Assembly: GCA_039707655.1 (NCBI GenBank)
Contig: CM077671.1
Location: forward strand, 303,676,509 to 303,740,508
Source: Elymus sibiricus
Taxonomy: Eukaryota > Streptophyta > Magnoliopsida > Poales > Poaceae
Direction: 5' to 3'
DNA: 64,000 nt
Positions 33,137 to 44,878 of the stretch are shown in pieces. The position numbers and the translations under genes were made by a program. Position 1 is the stretch's first letter. The number at the start of each line of letters is the position of its first letter. The notes beneath the pieces were generated by a model that ran no database searches, had not been told where the DNA came from, and saw nothing but the letters and a program-made list of their open reading frames with translations.

Positions 33137-34752
33137 TGATACGTCTCCAACGTATCTATAATTTATGAAGTATTCATGCCATGTTTACAATAATTCTATA
33201 TGATTTTGGTATGATTTTATCAGAACTAACCCGGACTGACGCTGTTTTCAGCAGAACTACCATGGTGTCGTTTTTTTGTGCAGAAATAAAAGTTCTCGGA
33301 GAATATTTTTGGAAAATATAAAAAATAGCGGAGCAAAAAGATACCGGAGAGGACTCCCGAGGCAGCCACAAGCCTAGGGGGTGCCCCTTCCCCCAGGGCG
33401 CGCCCCCTGGCTTGTGGGCCCCTCGGGAGTCCCCTTGACGTGAAACCGACGCCAAAAATTCCTATAAATACCAAAACCCCCAAAAAGAAACCTAGATCAG
33501 GAGTTCCTCCGCCGCAAGCCTCTGTAGCCACGAAAAACCAATCGGGAGCCCGTTCCGGCACCCTGCCGGAGGGGGAAACCATCATCGGAGGCCATCTTCA
33601 TCATCCCGGCGGTCTCCATGACGAGGAGGGAGTAGTTCACCCTCGCGGCTGAGGGTATGTACCAGTAGCTATGTGTTTGATCTCTCTCTCGTGTTCTTGA
33701 GATGACACGATCTTGATGTACCACGAGCTTTATTAATATAGATGAATCATATGGAGTTTTCCCCTCTCTATCTTCTTGTGATGAATTGAGTTTTCCCTTT
33801 GAAGTTTTCTTATCGGATGGAGTCTTTGAAGGATTTTAGAACACTTGATGTATGTCTTGCGATGGGATATCCGTGGTGACAATGGGATGTTCTATTGATC
33901 CACTTGATGTATGTTTTGGTGATCAACTTGCGGGTTCCGTGACCTTGGGAATCTATGCATAGGGGTTGGCACATGTTTTCGTCTTGACTCTCCGGTAGAA
34001 ACTTTGGGGCACTCTTTGAAGTTCTTTGTGTTGGATTGAACATGATGAGTCTTAAATTGTGTGATGCATATCGTATAATCAAGCCCATGGGTACTCGTGG
34101 TGACATTGGAGTATCTAGGTGACATTAGGGTTTTGGTTGATGTGTATCTTAAGGTGTTATTTTAGTACGAACTCTAGGGCTGTTCGTGACACTTATAGGG
34201 ATAGCTCATAAGATTGATCGGAAAAGATAACTTTGAGGTGGTTTCGTACCCTACAATAATTTCTTCATTTGTTCTCCGCTATTTGTGACTTTGGAGTGAA
34301 CTCTTTGTCGCACGTGAGGGATTTACATATGATTCAACTATGTCAGTATTGTTGAGAGAACTTGCACTAGTGAAAGTATGAACCCTAGGCCTTGTTTTCA
34401 AGCATTGCAATACCGTTTTTGCTCACTTTTGTTACTTGCTACCTTGCTGTTTTTATATTTTCAGATTACAAAGACCTATATCTACCATCCATATTACACT
34501 TGTATCACCATCTCTTCGCCGAACTAGTGCACCTATACAATTTACCATTGTATTGGGTGTGTTGGGGACACAAGAGACTCTTTGTTATTTGGTTGCAGGG
34601 TTGTTTGAGAGAGACCATCTTCATCCTATGCCTCCCAAGGATTGATAAACCTTAGGTCATCCACTTGAGGGAAATTTTCTACTGTCCTACAAAACTCTGC
34701 GCTTGGAGGCCCAACACGAGTCTACAAGAAGAAGGTTGCGTAGTAGACATCA
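33137..34752 (+). repeat. Solo LTR M, same family as element C
   Basis: 1616 bp, TGATACGTCTCC...GTAGTAGACATCA, flanked by atacc (33132-33136) and ataac (34753-34757), a 5-bp duplication with one mismatch. TATA box tataaata at 33463-33470. Similar along its length to C's LTRs but in the opposite orientation. No internal sequence follows it, so it is a product of LTR-LTR recombination. Confidence 0.92.
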
Positions 34753-34757
34753 ATAAC

Positions 34758-37620
34758 CAACCCATTAGCATTTTATTAATGCGGGGCAAGCGCGACCCAT
34801 GAAGTGTGGTCCCGTCGCCCTGTCTCGAGGATGTGTGGCAAGGGCCTCTCCTGCCCGGCCACGCCTCTTCATCATCAAACCATGGGTACCCCTCAGGGCC
34901 GACCCATCACCAACATGTTTCTGTAACCAGGTCATAGTAACTGTGTGTATAAAACATCAAGACGGAACCTGAGGAATCACCCTCAAAGGGTCCCGCTTGA
35001 TGAAACCGTCAAGGTGGACTTAGAGGAATCACCCTCGAGGGTCCCACACTTGAGGGGTTGCACGACAAAGTCATTGTCGGGAGTGGTGAAGGAGGAATCA
35101 CCCTCGATAACCACGACCGACTAGCTGCACTACAGAGTTAGCATCATGAGTACTTCAGAGTCTGCAGAGTCATACAACTAAGGGGTATGCGGTGAATGTG
35201 ATGGGCGTGGCTTGTCGGTCAGTTGACCGAGTCTTCGAGTCGTCGAGGCGTCGATGAAGAAGCAGGGGCAACTGGGACTAAGGGGGTCACAGGGGATTCA
35301 TTGATCAACCTATACTAAGCAGTTGATATAACAGCAGGTATAGTAGCAGTTTATCAAAAACAGGCTATGCATCAGAAATAGGATCTAGCTAATACAATAG
35401 CAAAATCTAATGCAAGAATGAGAGGGAAAGAAATGGGCGATATCGGAATGCTCAAGGGGGGGTTGCTTGCCTTGCTGCTCTGCGGCAAAGGCCTAATCGT
35501 CAACGGTGTAGTCGTACCCGGCAGCAGCGTCACTCTCGGGGTCTACCGGTAAGAAGAGGGGGGAAGAAACAATAAATCTAAAGCACAGATGCAACACGAT
35601 GCATGACATGGCAATATGCAGAGCTAGGCATGCACTAACGCAGTACCACACGTCGCAAACGGGTCGGAAGAATATCTGACGATATTTTCCGGGTCTCGGG
35701 CTACTACCGGACAGACGAAAATGATGGAAAAGTTCCACGTTCGTTATGATAGAAGCACGTGACAGACAAACGAACTGCATATTCGGATTCGTGGGATTTT
35801 TCCGAACAACTTTCATATATAAATTATTTTCATCTGACTTACGGATTATTTTATATAAATTTTCAAAGTTTTAATAACATTCTGAAATTTAACAGATTTA
35901 ATTTAATTCGAAAAAGTATTTATGACGTCATCATGACATCAGGATGATGTCAGCAGTCAACAGGGCTGTTGACTGGTCAAATCTGACGTGTGGGGCCCAA
36001 CTGTCATAGACAGTGGACTTTAACAGAGTTTAATTTAAACTAAACATCGATTTATTAGCTGGGGGGCCCCACGTGTCATACACAGCTTAGTCTAAACAGG
36101 GGTGATTAGCGAGTGGGGCCCCTTGTGATTGCCTCATAGTATTAACTCAATTACCAGGATTAATTAGACAGACTTAATTAGTTCTAATATCACTGGGCCC
36201 ACCTGTAAGTGTCTCAGGGCCTAATTACATTTTACTGAAACATGGCTGGGGCCCGCCTGTCATAGAGTGATTAGGGGGGAGGGTTATGCTAACAAGGCGA
36301 CCATGACAGCGGCTTAACGGCAGCTAGGCCGAGCGCGCCGGAGTTGGTCGTCCGGCCGTTTCCAGCGACGGATGGCAGTGTGGGTGGGCGCGTTAGAGAG
36401 CCCGAGATGCGGCGCATCGCTTGGTGGTGGCGGCAGGCACGGAGGCGGGCAGGTCGGACGCGACGGGATGCTCGCGCGGCGCGGTGGCGCGCGCGTTCAG
36501 CTGGGGGCGCGGGCGCAGCTAGCGGCGGCGGCGCGGTCCGGTAATTGGGCCGCGCAAGGGGGGGGCGACGCGGGTGCACTCCAGGGGGGCCGCGGTGGCC
36601 GGCAGGGTGAGTAGGCGAGCGCGGGGGGGTACGGGGCCGCGGCGGCGACGTGCGCGGGTGGCGGGCAGCGCTGGCGACGGGGCACCGGAGCGTGCGGCGG
36701 GGCGGTGCACATGGGGATAGAAGGGGGAGTGCGAACGTGGCTCATAGGCGATGTAGGGGTCAGGCAGCGGGCTCGGGGGCGAGGTGCGACGGCCGGCGGC
36801 GGTTGCGGCGACGGCGGGGAGGCGATGAGGAAGAGGGGGCACGGTCCGGCGGAGGGGGGGAGGAAGCAGGGCGGCGACGGGCTTCGGTGGGGAGGGGCGT
36901 GGTGGAGGGCGCCGGTGCAGGGAGGCGCTGGGGCGACGGGCGGTGACGGGCTCTGCCCCGATCCAAAACTGGATCGGGAGGAGAGGGGGGAGGTGCGAGC
37001 GAGGTGGGGAGAGTGGGGGCGACCGGTGTGGCTAGGGTTTGGGGGATGGGGTAGTATAGGCCTGACTTGGGCCGGCCTGGTGGCCAGCTGGGCCGGTGGC
37101 CCAGTTGGGGCGGGGCGGGGGAGGGGTGTTCTCTTTTTACTTTTGTTTAAAAATTGTTTTTAAAATAATTGCTCTTGTTTGATTTAAAAACAACACCAAC
37201 TTACTTTCGTAAAATATGGGGTTTGTCCCAATCATTAATTTGCAATATTATGCAGTGCCACAAGATGATTTGGGGGCAATTGAAAAGTTTGGCATTTTTT
37301 TTAATAATTCAAAAGGCTTTTAAATAATAATTTTGGTATCTGTTAAAATGTTTTAGAGGTACCAAAACAATTGATAAAATGTTGCTTATAAATTTATAAA
37401 TACTAGGGGATTATCTGCAACCCCAATATGAATTTTGTTTTTAGGTTCGCAAAACTATTTAATCCATTTTTAAATGCATTTTGAAAATCATTAGGGAAAT
37501 CAAATGACTTATGACTGCAACCTGATCAAGCTTGATTTAGCAAAAAGGATTAGCTTAAACCTCATGGTTACTGTAGCTTAATTACGTTGATCACTGTAGC
37601 ATGGATCCATGGGTGTTACA
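34758..37620. repeat. Right part of solo LTR L, with a GC-rich island
   Basis: 2.86 kb. 35480-36280 resembles K. 36290-37120 is a GC-rich, CpG-rich island with open frames on both strands by composition alone. 37140-37600 is AT-rich. No recognisable protein. Ends GGTGTTACA. Confidence 0.72.
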
Positions 37621-37625
37621 AACCC

Positions 37626-37840
37626 ACCCCCCCCACCTTGACGCGCAAGCGACCCGCTTGAGATTCCTCGTGCTCTGCGTCGGCAGGGCCCAGCCCCGCG
37701 CGTACCTCAGCCGTAGCTGGAACGCGAGGTCACGATGCCTGAACCGAACCAGGAGGTGAGGGGCTACGGGCGCTAGTGAAGGTTCTTGAGGCACGATGCT
37801 CAAGAACCCCCCCTTGACGCGCAAGCAGCTCTCGTGAGGA
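37626..37840. repeat. Tandem repeat of about 180 bp in F, rest of copy 3 and copy 4
   Basis: Continues the array of 22859-23354 after L; copy 4 begins at about 37670, a spacing of about 184 once L is removed. Confidence 0.85.
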
Positions 37841-37920
37841 AGAATCGTGCGCACAGGAAACCATGCTTGGAGCGTCGCACGCTTGCCTGTTTACACTTGG
37901 GTGTCGCGCGAGGAGACTAG

Positions 37921-38816
37921 ACACCAAGGACCTCAGGAGGTGACGTGCACGGGAGCAATCCCGCGAGACAGAGCTCGATCGCTTGGATTTATCGGCGCTG
38001 CAAGGACGAACCCGAGCACAGGCACCGTGTCCAGCCCCCGCTCGTGCGAGGTACAAGGGGAAGCTGGCGAGTGTGGAGCTCAGTAGATCCTCCACCAGCG
38101 CGGGGCATGGGGCTTCCACTAGGCGTGGGCATAGTCGCGGTTCGACAGTATCTCCGCTAGCGTGGAGCATGGGGCTTCCACTTGGGCGTGAGTGGGAGTC
38201 CTTCCGAGGCCAAGGGGGTGGCCCTACGGGAGGCTCCGTGGCGTGTACAACCCCAACCTCATTATTACGTGAGAGGGTCACGAGCGGCGATTAAAAGAGG
38301 TGTCGGATGCCCCAGGCACATGGCTCAGGAGCTCCTTCCTCAGTTCTTCAGGAGGGTTGCGCCACACTCTTCACGCAGCTGCGTGCACATGAAACCTATG
38401 ACATTGGGGGCGACACGCGTCGGGTGACCGTCTCGAGGCCATCATACGAAGATGTTCGACACCGAGGATCCCAAGAGGTGACGTGCACGGGAGCAAGCCC
38501 GCGAGACAGAGCTCAGTCACTCGGGTTTAGCGACGCTGCAGGGACGGACCCGAGCACAGACGCCGTGTCGGGTTCCTTCATGGAATGAACAAGGGAAAAC
38601 CACCCGAAGCATGGCGCCCGAGGTGATGAAACACCAAACTGGCAGTCATACATATTAAGCCGCGCCCATACTCACCTACTCCTGGCAATCCCCTGAAGGG
38701 GTGAGACACCAAGGACCTCAGGAGGTGACGTGCACGGGAGCGAGCCCGCGAGACAGAGCTCGATCGCTTGGATTTATCAACGCTGTAGGGACGCACCCGA
38801 GCTCTGACGCCGTGTC
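37921..38816. repeat. Three dispersed 112-bp repeats in F
   Basis: Copies at 37921-38032, 38459-38570 and 38705-38816, all 112 bp and in the same orientation, sharing gaggtgacgtgcacgggagc and cccgcgagacagagctc and ending at a gccgtgtc-like word. The unequal spacing shows they are not a simple tandem array. No ORF of note surrounds them. Confidence 0.85.
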
Positions 38817-39250
38817 TAACACCAACCAAGGGATATTCGAAAGAAGGGTCGCAGGAGCACGACGATTTCAAATGGTGGCGAGGCACCTAACACTAGGCTT
38901 AAGCTAATAGCATAAACTCTGGAAGAGATCACAAAGTTCGCTACACATCCAAAAAGTGAGGAGGCTGCAGGGGCGGACCCATGCCAGCCTGAGGGTATCA
39001 CGGCCCGAAGGGTGCCCTCAATTTAAACATACCAAAAAGTCACCTGGCAATTGGGCTGCTTGCGGAAGCATCTGGCCGCCTGACGGAGCATGCCGCGGAG
39101 GTTCGTTCCTCAGGGGCCGGCCGGCTCCTGAGGTCCTGGAGGATCGCGGGGCCTTGAAGCCGCATAAGGCGCCATCATGCACTGCGCCAGCCTTTGGAAG
39201 GTGACGCTGACGCTCACCAAGCAAAGGGCATGCGGACATGGCTGGTGGCG
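38817..39250 (-). other. Untranslated stretch of F downstream of gag
   Basis: No gene recognised. In an autonomous relative pol would begin here; it is absent, so gag passes directly into 3' sequence. Confidence 0.5.
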
Positions 39251-40320
39251 ACATGTGGTCGGAAGAGGTCTTGGGATCCGACCCTGTTAAGGCCCACGAT
39301 GTCGGTGTACATGCGCTCCTCGCGACGGGCGACGCTCCTCCTGCAGCCCGTCAATTTCTTGGTCGATGATCAGCTCGTAGAGTTCACTCCACGAAGAGAT
39401 CGAACCCTCGGTTAGGTTCAAGAGCCAGGATCGTGCGCCATCCTTGAGAGCCATTGGGAGCCAGTTCGCCATGACCTTGTCATCGCCGCCCCTGCCTCAA
39501 CGCTCAATGCGTAGAGCTAGAGGAACTCCGTGGGGTTGAGGGTGCCGTTGTAGCGAGGGGGCAGTTCCGGCTTGAACATGGCAGGGCAAACCACCCTGCG
39601 AAGCTTGCGGGTGAAGGCCCGGCAGCCCACCATGCTTGAGGGACCGCCACACGCGAGGGCAGCCCGGTTCTGCCGCCGTCCACAGCCTCATTCTGCACAA
39701 TCCGATCTTGGCGCTGGCGCTGCTGCTCGAGGACCGTGCCCGCGCCGAGCGGCGCGCGGCGAACGATCTGGCAGCTAGCCTCATCCTGGTTTCACAGGGG
39801 TGCTTCATGGGGCTGGTCGCAGGGGCGCGCGTCACGCCGGGGCTCGACCCGATCACCGTGCAGGGGAGGGGGCGGAGGCGCTCCGTGAGCCACATCGCCT
39901 GCGCAAGACGGCGGGCGGCGAAGTGAATGAGAGGGCGCTGGGGCCTCCCCGATGGCGGTGACGAGTTCGGTGATACGGCCCAGCCGTGCATCGTAGCCAG
40001 CATCCGCGGGGCGGTAGCGAAGTAGCTCGCATGCCATGAGCAGCGCCGCCTGCGCGTTCACCCGCTCGAGGCGGGCATGGGAAGAGGAAGTCGTGGCGGT
40101 GCGGCCCTCCCTCTGCATAGAGGGGTGCGCGGAGGAGTCCTACTGCTCACAGGCAGCGGGGTCGGTGGCTGCTGCACCCTCGGCGCTGGCGGAGTGGCGA
40201 CGACCACCTCAGCCAACAGGGGCAATCTGAACGACACGGGCCGCCCTGCGCTCAACGCGCACATGGCGAGCGTCGGCCATGGGGTTGGTGAAGCCGGAGC
40301 CGAAACAGAGCTGAAGAACA
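39251..40320 (-). pseudogene. Gag of element F, degenerate
   Basis: Would encode a gypsy capsid protein (Retrotrans_gag type). The clearest part is on the minus strand at 39287-39560: ELPPRYNGTLNPTEFL, then, after a frameshift near 39500, VMANWLPMALKDGARSWLLN and SISSWSELYELIIDQEIDGL. The N-terminal part (39792-40320) is Ala/Pro/Arg-rich with frames broken at about 39790 and 40060. No nucleocapsid zinc knuckle or protease follows. Confidence 0.75.
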
Positions 40321-40328
40321 TCGGCGCA

Positions 40329-40346
40329 CCCCTACTTGGCGCGCCA
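40329..40346 (-). other. Primer-binding site of F
   Basis: Minus strand TGGCGCGCCAAGTAGGGG, two bases after the 5' LTR end. Confidence 0.7.
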
Positions 40347-40348
40347 AA

Positions 40349-41216
40349 TGTCGGAATCGGGGCTCCGGGGACCCAGAAAGGTTCGAACACTGGGGTGCAC
40401 TCGCTCTCTTGCCCTACTCTACCTCACAACCTCACGGCTACTCTCCGGCGGCTCGAGCTAAGGAAGACGAACAAGGGACAAAGAGTTTACCTAGGTTCGG
40501 GCCACCTTGTAGTGTAAAACCGTACTCCTACTTGTCTGGTTTGCTTGAGGATGAGGATGAGTACAAGGTGTGTTCTTTCTTCCCCCCGGGGTTCTCTACC
40601 TCTACGGTGGCTGGTTCCTACTCTTATATTGGTCTTGGTCCTCTTCCCCCGAAAACACATGGCGGGAAGGGTTGCCACAACGGCCAGTTTGAAGGGGGAC
40701 AGGACTGCAGCCTATCCTGACAAAAGGTGGTCTTTGCCTGTCAAAGCTCCTCGTCGTGACGTGCTTGTGGGCTTGGGTGTGACCTCCGTCCTGCCGGGCC
40801 ACCGGTCTTGGTCCTCTTGCACAAGGAGGGAAACCTTTGGGTTTTCTTTGGGAACCCGCGAGCTGACGTTGCTCCTCTATCACCAAAAAGGAAACCCTCT
40901 CTGTCCGTGTTAGCTGGTACGAATCTGGGGGTCGCCCTGTGCGGGCCGCGTCAGCCACGTGAAGAGGGCAGGGCTGCGTGACCCCGCCAGGCCGACCTCG
41001 ACGGATCCGCCCCGCGAAGGCTTCAGGAGGTGGCTCTGCAAGGGGGCCTCGGGAGGTCCTTGATGACGCGGTTGTCGTACGCCTCGCGAGGCGCGGGATC
41101 TCGCGAGGGCTTTCCTCGTGAAGATCGTCAGTGGGCCATCCAGCACTTAAGGCCAGCGCCGCGTCCCGGGCCGCAGGCAGACGGGCCTGGGTACCCCCAG
41201 TCCCAAAGGCCCGACA
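40349..41216 (-). repeat. 5' LTR of F
   Basis: 868 bp, TGTCGG...CCGACA, closely matching 7661-8514 plus 21407-21421 (869 bp). Confidence 0.93.
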
Positions 41217-41221
41217 TCCAT

Positions 41222-43150
41222 TTGCATCATGAATTCTTATCACTGTTCAAAAAATCTTCCGATTCAGCGATTTATCGTCCGATTTATCACTACTCTTGGG
41301 GTGACCGATAAGATTATGCCTTATCTTTACCATTTATCTTTTGGGCCGATTCCTAGCACTATGTTTGCAATAACTATGTTTAATTGTTTTTTTGTCAACC
41401 TTGTTATGCAATATGTACTATTGCCCTATTCTGTTTGTCATTATACGAGGATTCAAAGGCTAGGAATCAAGGTAACACTTCCGTCTAATATTTTCTTGGT
41501 GTTGAATATAGCACATTTCAGTGTTGGGAACCTCGGATTTGCAAACAATGTCCGATTAATAGTAGACCGATAAAATCGATTAATCGTCCGATTTCCGATT
41601 AATCTCTAATCCCCAGCTGACGGAGACGCTAACGATAAGCGATATCCTCAACATTGATTCTTATTGATATTTATGTTATTCTTATCCAATATTCCCCGTT
41701 ATGATATAATTCTTATTGGTTTTTCTCTCTGGATATTCAAGGTACATCACAAAGAGGGAAATCACTGGAAACTGGAATTCTGGACCTGAAAACCAAGAAA
41801 ATGGCTAAAATTCACTGGACTCCAAATGACCTAAAACTTCACGGAGAATTTTATGGAATATATAATAATTATTGGGCCAAAAATACACCAGAGGAGGGCC
41901 ACCTGCTGGCCAAGAGCCAACAGGGTGCGCCCACCCCCCTGGGCGCGCCCTGTTGCCTTGTGGGGCCCCAGCATGTCTGCCGACCCCTCTCTTCTCCTAT
42001 ATGGTGTGTTTTACCCTAGAAAAAATCATAAGGACACATTTGGGACGAAGTGCCACCGTCTCGAGGCGGAAACCTAGGCAGAGGCCCTTTTGCACTCCGG
42101 CAGGCTGATTCTGTCGGGGAAACTTCCCTCCGGGAGGGGGAGATCGAAGCCATCGTCATCACCAACGCTTCCTACTTCGTGGGAGGACCAATCTTCAGGA
42201 ACATATTCACCAGCACCATCTCATCTCAAACTCTGGTTCATCTCTTGTATTCAATCTTTGTCTCAAAACCTCAGATTGGTACCTAAGGGTTACTAGTAGT
42301 GTTGATTACATCTCATAGTTGATACTTGTTGGCTTACTTGGTGAAAGATATTATGTTCAGATCCTTGATCTTCATTATTACACCTCTAATCTTGAACATG
42401 TTGATGATGTGTGAGTAGTTACTTTTGTTCCTGGGGACATGGGAGAAGTCTGGTTATAAATAATCATGTGAAGTTTGTATTCGTTCGATATTTTGATGAT
42501 GTGTATGTTGTTGCTTCTCTTAGTGGTGTCGTGTGAACGTCGACTACACGGCACTTCACCATTCTATGGGCCTAAGGGAAGACATTGTGGAGTAACAAGT
42601 AAATGATGGTTTGCGAGAGTGACAAAAGCTTAAACCCCAGTTTATGTGTTATCATAGGGGGCTGATTTGGATCCACATGTTTCATGCTTGTGTTATATTT
42701 ATCTTAATTCTTCTTTCAAAGTTGTGGATGCTTGCGATAGAGGGTAATCATTAGTAGGTTGCTTGTTCAAGTAAGAACAACACCATAACACCGGTCCACC
42801 CACATATCAAATTATCAAAGTAACAATCGCGAATCAACTCAACATGATGAACATGACTAGACAGAATTTCCCATGTGTCCTCGGGAGCGCTTGCTTAATA
42901 TAAGAGTACTTTCAGGCTTGTCCTTTGCTATAAAAAGGATTGGGATACCTTGCTGCACCTTTTTTACTATTTCTACTTGTCACTTGCTACAAATTACTTT
43001 GCTACAAAACTATCTATCCATGTTACTTGCAGCACTTGCAGAGAATACCTTACTGAAAACTGCTTATCATTTCCTTCTGCTCCTTGTTGGGTTCGACAAT
43101 CTTACTTATCGAAAGGACTATGATTGATCCCCTATATTTGTGGGTCATCA
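41222..43150 (+). repeat. 5' LTR of G, main part
   Basis: Continues from 7660 and carries a hAT-type MITE at 41241-41656. 41665-41960 matches 60915-61200 of the 3' LTR. Ends gtgggtcatca at 43150, a few bases before the primer site. Total LTR length without insertions is about 1.5 kb. Confidence 0.88.
41241..41656. mobile_element. hAT-type MITE, 416 bp
   Basis: Imperfect terminal inverted repeats CACTGTTCA / CAATGTTGA and a perfect 8-bp duplication attcttat (41233-41240, 41657-41664). The 3' LTR of G at 60890 lacks it and shows the uninterrupted site. An 8-bp duplication is diagnostic of the hAT superfamily. Inside are several CCGATTAATC-like words near both ends. No transposase ORF; the 114-codon frame across it is not informative. 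Confidence 0.85.
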
Positions 43151-43161
43151 AGACTCTTTTC

Positions 43162-43179
43162 TAGTGCCATTGCCGGGGA
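43162..43179 (+). other. Primer-binding site of G
   Basis: agtgccattgccggggag, a form of the tRNA-Asp site TGGCGCCGTTGCCGGGGA with its CG dinucleotides changed to TG or CA, 11 bases after the LTR. Confidence 0.7.
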
Positions 43180-43257
43180 GTGAAGCTCCTCTGGTAAGTG
43201 GAACTTGGTAAGGAAACATTTGCGATACGTGCTGAAATTTACTGTTGCTTATTACTA

Positions 43258-44517
43258 TGGACAGTCACCCTTTGAGTGGCTTGTTCGGGGCATCTTCGCC
43301 TCAAAAGGAAGTGGAAAAGGTTGTCTCTCAACCTACTGAACCTACTAAAATTATTTATTATCAGATTCCTTCGGGTATGTTTGAGAAATGACTAGCTAAT
43401 CCTTATGACGGTACAACTCATCCTGATTACCACTTTGATATATGTAGATGAGATTTGTGGATTGTTTAATCTTGCATGTTTATTGTGAGACAAAGTTAAG
43501 AAGAAGGTTTTCCCTTTATATTTGGAGGGAAAAGCACTGATGTGGTACATGCTATTGGATGATATTGGATAATGGGAAAGGAATCGCTTGAAGCTGGAAT
43601 TTCATCACAAGTTCTATCATATGCATCTAGTCCATCGTGATCAAAACTTTATATATAATTGCTGGCATCATGAAGGAGAAACATCGCTCAAGCTTGGGGG
43701 AGGCTTAAATCTATCATGCACACTTGCCCCAACCATGAGCTCTCAAGAGAAATGATTATACAAATTTTTTATGCTCGGCTTTCTCATGATGATCAATTAC
43801 TACTCGGTTCTTCTTCTACTGGTTCCTACATGAAGAGGACTATTGAATTCAAACGGGATCTTCTGGAAAGAATTAAACGCAACTCTAAAGATTGGGAATT
43901 TGACAAAGGTAAAGAGTCGGGTATAAAGCTTAAGTTTGATTGTGTTAAATCTTTTATGGAAACTGATACTTTCCATGAGTTTCGCAATAAATATGGGCTT
44001 GACTCTGAGATAGCAGCTTCTTTCTGTGAATCATTTGCTACTCATATTGATCTCCCTAGGGATAAGTGGTTTAAGTATCATCCACCTATTGAAAAACCAT
44101 TAGAGGAACCTATTAAAGTTAAAGAGGAAAAAAATTGTCTATCATATTGATCCAGTTGTGCCTACCGCTTACATTGAGAAACCCCCTTTTCGCGTTAGGA
44201 TTAAGGAACATGCTAAAGCTGCAACTGTGGTTAATAAAAGTTATATTAGGACACCTAAACCCTCTGAACAGATAAATATTGAGCCTAATATAGCTATGGT
44301 CAAAGATCTCCTAGCCGATAATATTGATGGTCAGGTTATTTATTTCTATGATGAAGCTACTAGAATTGCAAAACCTATTAGAAACAATCGGGATGAGTTA
44401 GATGAAAACAATCCAGTTACTAGCATGCCCGTTGTTTCTCTTAAAATTGGAGATCATTGTTATCATGGCTTATGTGAAATCGGCGCTAGTGTTAGTGCTA
44501 TACCTTTTTCCTTATAG
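43258..44517 (+). pseudogene. Gag of gypsy element G, degenerate
   Basis: Begins ATG 43259 (MDSHPLSGLFGASSPQKEVE) and would form the virus-like particle. A TGA at about 43389 replaces a Trp codon after MFEK, and several stops and shifts follow to 43700. From 43716 to 44150 the frame is open (SREMIIQIFYARLSHDDQLL, KYGLDSEIAASFCESFATH), then a one-base shift leads to the open stretch 44158-44517 that passes into protease. The gag fold is recognised from overall resemblance to Athila-type gag; no zinc knuckle is evident. Confidence 0.85.
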
Positions 44518-44795
44518 CAAGAAATTATGAATGACATAGCACCCTCAGATTGAAGATATTGATGTCACTATTAAACTTGGAAACAGAGACACCATTGCAC
44601 CACTTGGGATTGTTAGAGATGTTGAGGTCTTGTGTGGAAAAGTAAAGTACCCTACGGATTTCTTAGTACTTGGTTCACAACAAGATAGTTTTTATCCCAT
44701 TATATTTGGTAGACCTTTCTTAAATATTGTTAATGCTGAAATTAATTGTGTTTCTGAGAAAGTTAAGGTAAGCTTTGGTGATGAGTCTCATTAAT
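44418..44795 (+). pseudogene. Aspartic protease domain of G, inactive
   Basis: Cleaves Gag-Pol in active relatives. The motif reads CEIGASVSAIPFSL: the catalytic Asp expected in the DLGAS-type motif is Glu here (GAA). A TAG follows at 44515-44517 and there is a shift before EDIDVTIKLGNRD. The downstream flap and IIFGRPFLN motif (44701-44720) are preserved. Confidence 0.85.
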
Positions 44796-44878
44796 TTAAT
44801 TTCTCTAAGTTTGGGAGAAAACATTATGAAAAAGAATTACCTAGTAAGGATGAAATAATTGGTCTTGCTTCTATCTTC

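Larger units (their letters stand above)
23355..37620. mobile_element. Very long solo LTR L, host of BARE/Angela and M
   Basis: Starts TGTGACGCCCCC and ends GGTGTTACA, flanked by a perfect 5-bp duplication aaccc (23350-23354, 37621-37625). Own sequence is 23355-24174, 32746-33136 and 34758-37620, about 4.1 kb, with only one copy and no coding interior, so I read it as a solo LTR left by recombination. Parts are alignable with K at 61202-64000 (for example the ggctattcgaatag motif and the region around 35780-36000 against 63560-63760), so both are relatives with multi-kilobase LTRs, perhaps Sukkula- or Erika-like. Confidence 0.78.
7661..41216 (-). mobile_element. Gypsy-like element F, minus strand, gag plus repeats, no pol
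   Basis: Two matching LTRs (7661-8514 plus 21407-21421, and 40349-41216) with inverted ends TGTCGG/CCGACA and target duplication tccat at 7656-7660 and 41217-41221. The minus-strand primer site lies at 40329-40346 and the polypurine tract at 21422-21440, so transcription runs right to left. Own sequence is 7661-8514, 21407-23354 and 37626-41216, about 6.4 kb. It holds a decayed gag, tandem repeats and an antisense coiled-coil ORF, but no RT or integrase, so it is a non-autonomous element; the layout suggests the Tat lineage. Confidence 0.88.

Noticed and set aside
36289..37163. Several 80-150 codon frames in the GC island of L
   Set aside because: Overlapping on both strands, low complexity, no start context or homology that I can recognise.
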